Shown: in pieces, positions 56,851 through 64,000 of the stretch
How the letters are laid out: each line of letters opens with the position of its first letter
How positions within the stretch are numbered: position 1 is the first letter of the stretch
NCBI GenBank assembly: GCA_030142905.1
Contig: JASJOG010000003.1
Location: forward strand, 865,001 to 929,000
From: Heliopora coerulea
Taxonomy: Eukaryota > Cnidaria > Anthozoa > Scleralcyonacea > Helioporidae
Direction: 5' to 3'
Length of the DNA: 64,000 bases
The notes under the pieces: generated by a model
Told to the model about the DNA's origin: nothing
Database searches by the model: none
What the model saw: only the letters and a program-made list of their open reading frames with translations
Made by a program: the position numbers and the translations under genes

Positions 56851-59532
56851 AACAGTTCTGATTTGTTCCAAAATGTACGCATAGAATTTGACTTTAAAGC
56901 TAATGAGTAATTTTTTGCTCATTAAGTAACCATCAAATGCAGTGTACAAATTGTGTTTTGTAAAGATTGATCCCTGTTCTAAGAAATTTTGGATTTTATT
57001 CTGAGGGAACCTTGAAGGCCAATGTAAAAACTGGCACTTTTACCCTTCATGTATTTTAGATGAGTTTGAAGTGTTTTTGGTAATCTGGCTATTGACGTAT
57101 CATGTATTTTAATAATTTCTTGCATTCAATGTAAACTTACACTTTAAATATGGCATTTTGAAATTTCAGGTTTGTTTTTTTGTTTTCAGTTGCTGGAACC
57201 AGGATTCATAGCTCTATGTAGCACATGTACTTTTATACCTTAAGACTGTGATAGCCATAAGCTTTTATTAATGAGTTGAATAGATTGTAATATACAGTAC
57301 AGTGAAGTTGTTGCAGAATTTTGACATTTAAAGTTTTCTAAGGATGTCCAGGAGGACCATGGCCCAAGTATGAATTTCAAAAATTTTTTTCTCCCAAACC
57401 CAAGCTTTTGGCCAGTTTAAACATGTATCAAATTTGAAAGTACTAGAAACAAAAACTGCTTATTACATGTTTATTGGAAACAAATCAACTTAAAATTATC
57501 TAATTCTTTTCTAGTAAAGACAATTTTTAAGTATTACTTCATACACATGTAGTTTCAGTCATAGATGGGCTAATGTGGACTGTTGCCAGAACAATTTGAG
57601 GATCTTTCTTTGTGTATCCTTACTATTACTCATTTGTTGTGCTTATGAATCCAGTTGATTAGTTTAATTTTATTAATGCTGCTTTTGTATAGATACAGGA
57701 TAGCTCATAGTATAGTAGGATTGTTCTATTGGGTAACCAATGCTTCCAAATATGCCAATGAAATCACCACCTGTGTTCCTCCATCAGTAGTGTGCTCTAT
57801 ATGGCTATGATTAGTTGAACTTAAGTTTTTAGTGTCTAGGTGTTAAATGGTTCCAGAAAAATGAGAAAAACAAAAACCCCTTTATCTATTAAAATTAATG
57901 TGCATGGTGTGAGCTGTTGCTGTCCACTATACTACTGCTTGTAGTAATACCTATTAGACCTTGCTGAGAGGTCAGTGTCTACATGAAATGCAGTTAAAGG
58001 GGCATTAGTTGCACTTACAATTCAGTCTGCCTTACTGTGGTTTAAGGGAAAGCTCTAACACTCGAAGTGAGCATAGGTGGTTGCTATAGTGGGTCTGTAA
58101 GTCGTCTTGTGGCTTCTGGAACAATATTAAAAAGAGGGGAGTTGAGGGGGTGAAAGGGGTAAAAATGAATGTCAATTTTTTCAACTTGATTGGATGACTT
58201 TTAATAAAAATATAAAATACTCAGTCACTAATTTTGACATCAGGTGGTATGAATTTTTTCAAGTTAAGAGTGCGATTACATGAGGGCAACTCATGAGGTA
58301 TTGCTGGCCCAGAAAATCCTCTCTGAGTAACCAAGGCATACACGATGATTTGGTTACCTTAGTACATCTTCTTAGTAGAATATTGGTAAAATAAGCTCCA
58401 AAGTTGTTTTCCTTTTTTTATTTATTGGACCTTAATTTCCATGAACATTATGAAGAGAATCATATTTATTCCTGTTAGTATCAGATTTGAGATGTTACTG
58501 AATGATAACAGAGAGGCTTTGTGGTACTGGTACTAGTGATAGAGATGGTTAAGTCAAAAGTACATGGCAAAGTTGTTTGTTTTGTTTTTTTTTGGTTTTT
58601 TTTTTACCTTTAAAGCCTATTGTGAAAAGGGCACTTCTAAGGAATTTTAGGGAGGTAGACCTACCCTTGACAGACCTGTCATTTTGCCCTTGTAAGATAG
58701 TTGCCAATGCCTTTTTAGGTTAGTTTTATTAGGTTGCCAATGCTTTTTATGTAGTTGCCCTAATAATTTTGATAATTTTGTGGAGTTAAGGTTGCCAGGA
58801 CATTTGTTGGTCAAGCTTATAATGTTGCAGTTGTAATTGTTGGTGCAGTAGCTGTGGGAGCTGGCTGGCCAATCCATGAAATCCCTGGACCATATGGGTC
58901 CCCTAAACTGGCAGAGTGATGCAATATTCACACACTGCTATACAAGTGTTAGACATCTCTACCACTGCAGGCATACACCTCAAGAAATGTTTGAGATGCA
59001 TTCCCTCAAAATCTGCACTAAATGTTACTTCTCAAAATTTATGAAGGGCCCATTGAAAGCAAAATTGGTATAGTTTCACTCCAGGAAATGCTCAAGATGA
59101 ATTGAAAATTATCTTTTACAGTCGTATTAAGATTTTCGTGACACTAGTCATCCAGGAAGTTATAATTAGCCTATTAATAAGACTAGTGAAAGTTCGAAGT
59201 TACATTTGATTTTATCTGATGATGGGGCTGCACAAAAGCACCATTCACTTAAACTGTTCAAGTCTATACAGTCTTCGTTGTACCCAGTTGCTGTTCATGT
59301 ACATGACCATAGGAACCAGTGAATCGATTTCATGTGAAAAGGTAGTTTTTGTCAAAGGACAACGCGACGAAATATGAAGGTGTATAATTTTCGGACCAGA
59401 TAGAATAATCATTTAGAGCAACAAAAATTCACCAAAGGTCTGTCAACTTAATGAGACCTTACAGGAAGGTAATTTCCAAAATCATTAATAATTCATAAAG
59501 CAAAAACAAAAGAAATACACAAATAGTATTTA
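56851..59532. other. HMGB 3' UTR and intergenic DNA
   Basis: Presumed HMGB 3' UTR follows the stop; the polyadenylation site is not certain. No other gene recognised. The 94-codon minus frame at 58647-58931 lacks any known domain, and related GTTGCCAATGC phrases near 58690-58760 suggest local duplication. Confidence 0.4.
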
Positions 59533-59651
59533 GAAATCGGAGGAAGATTACAGCTGAATTTTGCCAACTTTTCACTGGATTTTCGCCAAAAATATTAGTT
59601 CGTTTGAGAAGTAATTTCAAACACTCGTTAAGTGTTCTTCCTCCGATTTCA
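59533..59651. repeat. Small inverted-repeat element
   Basis: GAAATCGGAGGAAGA (59533-59547) is the exact reverse complement of 59637-59651. Immediately outside the right arm is a run of palindromic AACTCG/CGAGTT and AAGCTCGGCTTCGCCTCG phrases up to about 59740. Probably a decayed MITE. Confidence 0.45.
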
Positions 59652-60269
59652 AAATACCTCGAAACTCGTTAAAAAAGCTCGGCTTCGCCTCGTTTTTTAA
59701 CTCGTTTCTCTTTATTTAAAAATGGGAGGAAAAGCGCCAACTCGTGTTTGAAATATTTATTCACAACCAACCAAAATTACCGAGGGATAATTGAAATTTA
59801 TGAGCTGTTCGGGCTGTGAAGTGGATGATATGCATTATTTATTATGCTTTCAATCTGGCATCTAAAACTTTGGGACATTCGCGAAAGAACCCTACAAAAC
59901 TCATCAACACGTAAACATGCAATTAACAGATAACTTTATTATTCCTCATGTAAGTGTACGCCTTATCATTATGAGATATAAACCTGAAATATAAACTTTA
60001 ATAATATTATATAGTCGTTTAATGCATGTTTAATAAAAAAAAGATGTGTTAAAAGCGCCATACAATGTCCCCAAGTGTACTCGAACTATTCACAAGAAGT
60101 TCTAACTTGACACTTAAACATTTCTACAAAGTATCTTACACTAAACGTTCTAACAAATTTACAGTTAATAAACAAAAATTCGCAAACGTTATAAGAGAAA
60201 TTTCTTACAGTGGTTTTATTGTCCTCAGATAGCATCTTGTGGCACCGCAATAAGCCAGAAGGTGGCAAG

Positions 60270-60752
60270 CTATGTGGACACGCATTCCGGTAACGAATGA
60301 ATACTTGTGTTCATCGTGGTGACTTTACTTCTTTTCAAACCACAAGGGTGAGATTTTTGACGATTTAAAAAAGTACTTTCAAGATTACCTCCATCGCCTC
60401 GGATCTCCTTTATCAGGACAGTGTTGATTGAGCCATCCTCTCCGAATCGATAAGAAATTTCATTCGGATCAATCCAAATTGTAAACTCTTTCGGAAGGGC
60501 TAAGTCGGAAATTTTCAGACCACATTCTATAGCCGCCTTTTCAACCAATGGATCCATGTTATGATTTATTCTGATACATCTATAAGCGCTTCCTAACTGC
60601 GGATTGTCAAGGTGCCAGTGATGGCGAAAGTGGGCAAACAGAACTTCTTGCATTTTGTTAGTAAATTGTTGAAGCTGTTGTTCTGTCAACTTACAACCCT
60701 TACTCATCATGTGGTGAATAAATTTACAAGCTGTTTGGATCTCCTCCTTCAT
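60270..60752 (-). CDS. BTG/Tob family anti-proliferative protein (BTG1/2-like), single exon
   Basis: 160 residues. It starts MKEEIQTACKFIHHMMSKG, the usual BTG start. Box A is about residues 41-66 (HFRHHWHLDNPQLGSAYRCI then RINHNMDPL) and box B about 86-109 (LPKEFTIWIDPNEISYRFGE then DGSI); both are diagnostic of the BTG fold. The length fits BTG1/BTG2 and not the longer Tob proteins, and there is no poly(A)-binding PAM2 segment. The C-terminal 45 residues are not conserved. In animals BTG1/2 bind the CAF1 (CNOT7/8) deadenylase and slow proliferation. The frame is complete and uninterrupted. Whether it is orthologous to BTG1 or BTG2 cannot be settled here. Confidence 0.92.
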   Translation of the reverse strand: MKEEIQTACKFIHHMMSKGCKLTEQQLQQFTNKMQEVLFAHFRHHWHLDNPQLGSAYRCIRINHNMDPLVEKAAIECGLKISDLALPKEFTIWIDPNEISYRFGEDGSINTVLIKEIRGDGGNLESTFLNRQKSHPCGLKRSKVTTMNTSIHSLPECVST

Positions 60753-63111
60753 ACTTAAGTCTTGTCAACCAACTTTCTTCTGTCATTCGAATTGCAGTAT
60801 CTGATAAACAGGTTACTCTTTCGAGTGGAACTTTTCCTCGTTTTTCAATATTTCTAAGATTTTACTGAAAGCTCCGACATCCAATGGGTTCTGTGAGGAT
60901 TGATTAGGCGAATGACTACGGAATCCTTCGAACTTCTCACTTGAACAACAGAATATGTGGTTCCCAAATTCGTGAGATGACAACTCATAATTTTTTTGTT
61001 TAGGAACTTCTTTGTTGAAGGAAAATAATCCTCTGTGACGTCAAACATCTCGTTCCCTCCAATCAAATCCTGAAAGCTGGTGGTTCAGCGTTGCTAAGTA
61101 GCGGTCACATAATTATTACTATTTACCTTATCTTTGTCGAAGAAACGCCAGTTCACACTCTACGGTTTAACCCGATTTTCCCCAACTGCCTCGGCAAAAA
61201 ATGTCACCTCGGTTCAAAAAACCTGTTACAGTTGAAAAGCTTTTAGAATAACCTTTTTGGAAGAAACTTCCAAGAAATCGTGCGGGCAAATCATATTCTC
61301 TGAAAGCAGTGTACGTACCTAGAGGTTAACAGGAGCAGCTGAGCGGCACGTCGTGTAGCAAGAACGAAAATCAAATTTACTCTTATCTTGTTTGTATTTT
61401 TAATTTATGTTGTTGACTCTAAAAAAGCGTAAAACAAGCGGATGTGTACGTCAGCTTTAAAATTAGAATAGTAAAGTGATTGTTTACTTTCATTGTGTAA
61501 GTGAATATTGGTTCAACAATAATTCTCATAGCCGACAGTCACAAAAACACGATTGCCCAGTGAAACTGAAAGCAGATAGACTAGTAGCATGTGTAAAGTC
61601 GACACTCGATTGTCATCGAAAAGAGCAAAGCACAGTTTAGTGATTTATAATCCATTTTCTATTTAGTTCAGTTGAAATAATGCAAGAGCTTCAGTTTTTA
61701 TGAGACAAAGAAACGAGTTCGTAATTAAATAGTGAAGGATATGTTAAAACTGTCGAGCGGTTTACCGCTTACACCTTTGGTCTGTGACTTCGGACTTCAG
61801 TCGTATGATCACAAATTGTATTGGAAAATTTTTGTGTCGCATGCTAGATTGACTGAAAACGAGCTGATGTACGTATAGAACGTTTGACTTGCATTGAAAA
61901 TATTTTGGAAACACACAACAAACGGCAGTCAAACAAAACATTAAGTTTTAAGACACGTGTTTTCATTATGTTTAATAACAAAAGGATGCTGTCATTCTTG
62001 CCGCTGTTCATCGGAAGCACATGGTTAAATTTACCTACGGGAATAGAATTTTAGATTTCCCTACGTCTTACTGGCTGTTCATGAAAATCTGTGTTTTCCC
62101 GACCTGAAAGTATAAAGTTACTTGAAATATTAAAAATTGCCTATGAAGTTTTGTCTTTGTCTTGGTGTATGAGATGGGGCACGTATGTGATCTAAACGAT
62201 TAAAACATTTAACATTTCTATTATAGTTTCATTTCAGCTTAGTTGAGACAGTGTCACTTCACGAATGTAAACACGTCTGAACCACCTTTACTAAACTTGA
62301 CTTTGAAGTCAGAAATCTTTAAGAGTTAGAAAATGCAGTTAGTTAATGACGTGCGCAACAGAAAACGGACCGATATTATAGAGGTACCGGAAGGAGTTCG
62401 TTAAACAAAGATAAAAACCATTTTTCTTAAATTAGGAAGACATTTGTTGAGCTGATTAAATATAGTTAGAGTCGACTAATTAACGCCCTTAACTAAGGGC
62501 GTCAAGTATTTTGTCAAACCTTAAAGAAAAAGACAGTTTGGTGTAACAACCAGTATAAAACTAAAACGGCAACCGGTAGTCAAATTACCACTTACTCTCA
62601 TCGCAACCTGTCTCAAGCCTATTTCAAATAACAGCTGTGGCCTCACGGAGACTGATTTTTGGAAAACAGTAACAAAATGTCAGAAGAATCAGGGACAGAT
62701 TTTAGTTGCTCAAAGACTGGTGAATACAATAGAATTTATTCCAGAAAAAAAATTAACGCTTTCGATTGAAAGCATGATTTGAGTTTTGGTTCTGGTAGGC
62801 TGTTTTTCGTATAATCCTAATTTGATCACAATCACCAAACAGTGTTTGGCGGCTTGATCGAAGCCTATCACACATTCCAAAGAGTCACGAACAACCCGAG
62901 AAGACAGAACGATTTTTATATTTAAGCACTGTTTGTGACGATTATCGAAAAGTTGATTTTGCATGAAAGATATTTCCATTTAAGCAAATGGACTGCAGTT
63001 GTTTGCAATCTAACCATCGCGAACAATTTCAGTTTGCAATTATTTGCGACGGACCCACGGTGACATTAAAAAACAACCGTAATGATCGATAAGGAACGCA
63101 TGATTTGTTAA
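60753..63111. other. Upstream region of BTG and intergenic DNA
   Basis: The first kilobase presumably holds the BTG 5' UTR and promoter. A 70-codon minus frame at 60854-61066 may be an upstream open frame or chance. A small hairpin CGCCCTTAACTAAGGGCG lies at about 62483-62500. Nothing else recognised. Confidence 0.4.
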
Positions 63112-63352
63112 GCCTGGTTCACACTAACATAACACAATAAGTCGACATAACGACCTTACGACAGGGTCACACGAAAGAACCGACATATCAGCTTCGTTGA
63201 TATGTCGGTTGTGAGAACAAGACAACATAATGACATGGGAGCAAAATGACAGAAGCGAAATAAGAAAAAGACTGATCTTTTCTTTATGTCTATATATGTT
63301 CATTTCATGTTATGTCATAAGTGTAAACTGGTCACTGGTGTGAACTAGACCT
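63112..63352. mobile_element. MITE-like element with GTTCACAC ends
   Basis: The left edge AGCCTGGTTCACACTAACAT and the right edge, in reverse, AGGTCTAGTTCACACCAGTG form imperfect inverted ends. Inside is a hairpin CGACATATCAGC..GCTGATATGTCG-like (about 63181-63209). It is non-coding, and the target duplication is unclear. Confidence 0.5.
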
Positions 63353-63583
63353 GACAGATCCAACTTTAAGTATCGCTGATTAAATACAAAGGGAAATTGA
63401 GTATTCATGTTGAATCTTCCTAGACTTTGAAATAGCACTTGATAATGTGGATTATAATATTCTAATCATGAAACTGGAAAATTATAGTTTTACAGGAATA
63501 GTAACACAATGGTTCATTTCATATCTTAACAACAGAAAATAATTTGTTTCTTTAAATACTGCAATATTTCTTCACGTCAACTT

Positions 63584-63814
63584 ATATCCCGTTCACACGA
63601 TGCCGGTACGAAATGAAACCGTAATGAAATCATTACGGTTATAAGGCGTTCACGCGATACCGGTAGAGGTACAGTTTCATTACGGTTTCAAATCATTACG
63701 GTTAGCATTACGGTTTCATGTCTTTTCATACTGGTATCGTGTGAACGCAAGGCCTAACCGTAATGATTTCGTTACGGTTTCATTTCGTACCGGCATCGTG
63801 TAAACGGGGTCTTA
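63584..63814. repeat. Palindromic MITE-like element
   Basis: Near-complete inverted arms: CCCGTTCACACGATGCCGGT and ACGAAATGAAACCGTAATG on the left are mirrored on the right (to about 63814). The motif AACCGTAATGA/TCATTACGGTT recurs at least five times in both directions. Confidence 0.65.
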
Positions 63815-64000
63815 TAATTTTACGTGGACTTCTACTGGGATAACTCTGTTCAAATGATACTCTAATCTCTTGCATTTTCCTGTTCGCAGATAATGCAAAT
63901 TTGTCCTGTAAACATAAAAACATCACAGTACAGCATTCTGAAATGGTCAAAAAATATTGAACCAGGGTCAGCTCACGAGTATCTATAAATAATAAACCTT
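63815..64000. other. Window end, no feature supported
   Basis: AT-rich sequence with no recognisable gene in the remaining bases. Confidence 0.4.

Overview
The window is nuclear DNA from an animal. It is AT-rich, and its genes are cut into many short exons by GT-AG introns full of transposon remains. The gene set (a cilium assembly factor, a two-box HMGB protein, a BTG anti-proliferative protein) and the repeats (Penelope-like elements with GIY-YIG domains, hAT, Tigger/pogo-like, a DD38E Tc1 relative, a dispersed repeat with TTAACCC-type ends) fit a cnidarian, most likely a stony coral. That taxonomic call is an inference; no database was searched.

Layout. 0.4-1.1 kb: 3' end of a non-LTR retrotransposon, cut by a 154-bp hairpin insertion with a 13-bp target duplication. 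1-8.1 kb: mostly unannotated DNA with small inverted-repeat elements, including a hAT-type MITE with 8-bp duplications. 9.0-11.7 kb: four exons of an unidentified minus-strand gene whose start codon lies 51 bp from that of ZMYND10. 11.7-31.7 kb: the complete 16-exon ZMYND10 gene (447 residues), with Penelope remnants and a whole Tc1-like element in its introns. 33.0-33.3 kb: a CTGTCC-rich minisatellite. 35.0-35.8 kb: a small Tigger-like element. 37.36-45.72 kb: an 8.4-kb hAT element with a perfect 8-bp target duplication and a decayed ZMYM1-like transposase. Two Tigger/pogo-like elements sit inside it, and the second is itself split by a mirror-image pair of Penelope fragments. 47.0-47.1 kb: a likely terminal exon of an unknown gene. 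47.6-56.85 kb: a four-exon HMGB gene. 60.3-60.75 kb: a single-exon BTG gene on the minus strand. 63.1-63.8 kb: two palindromic MITE-like repeats.

The most unusual observation is that both Tigger-like elements inside the hAT element have different terminal repeats of the same design and each carries a HIRAN-domain coding region. One HIRAN region has stops and a frameshift. The other is cut in two by the Penelope insertion. This suggests a class of DNA transposons with a HIRAN protein as cargo. Removing the first element at its TA duplication restores the hAT reading frame, so the order of insertion can be read directly.
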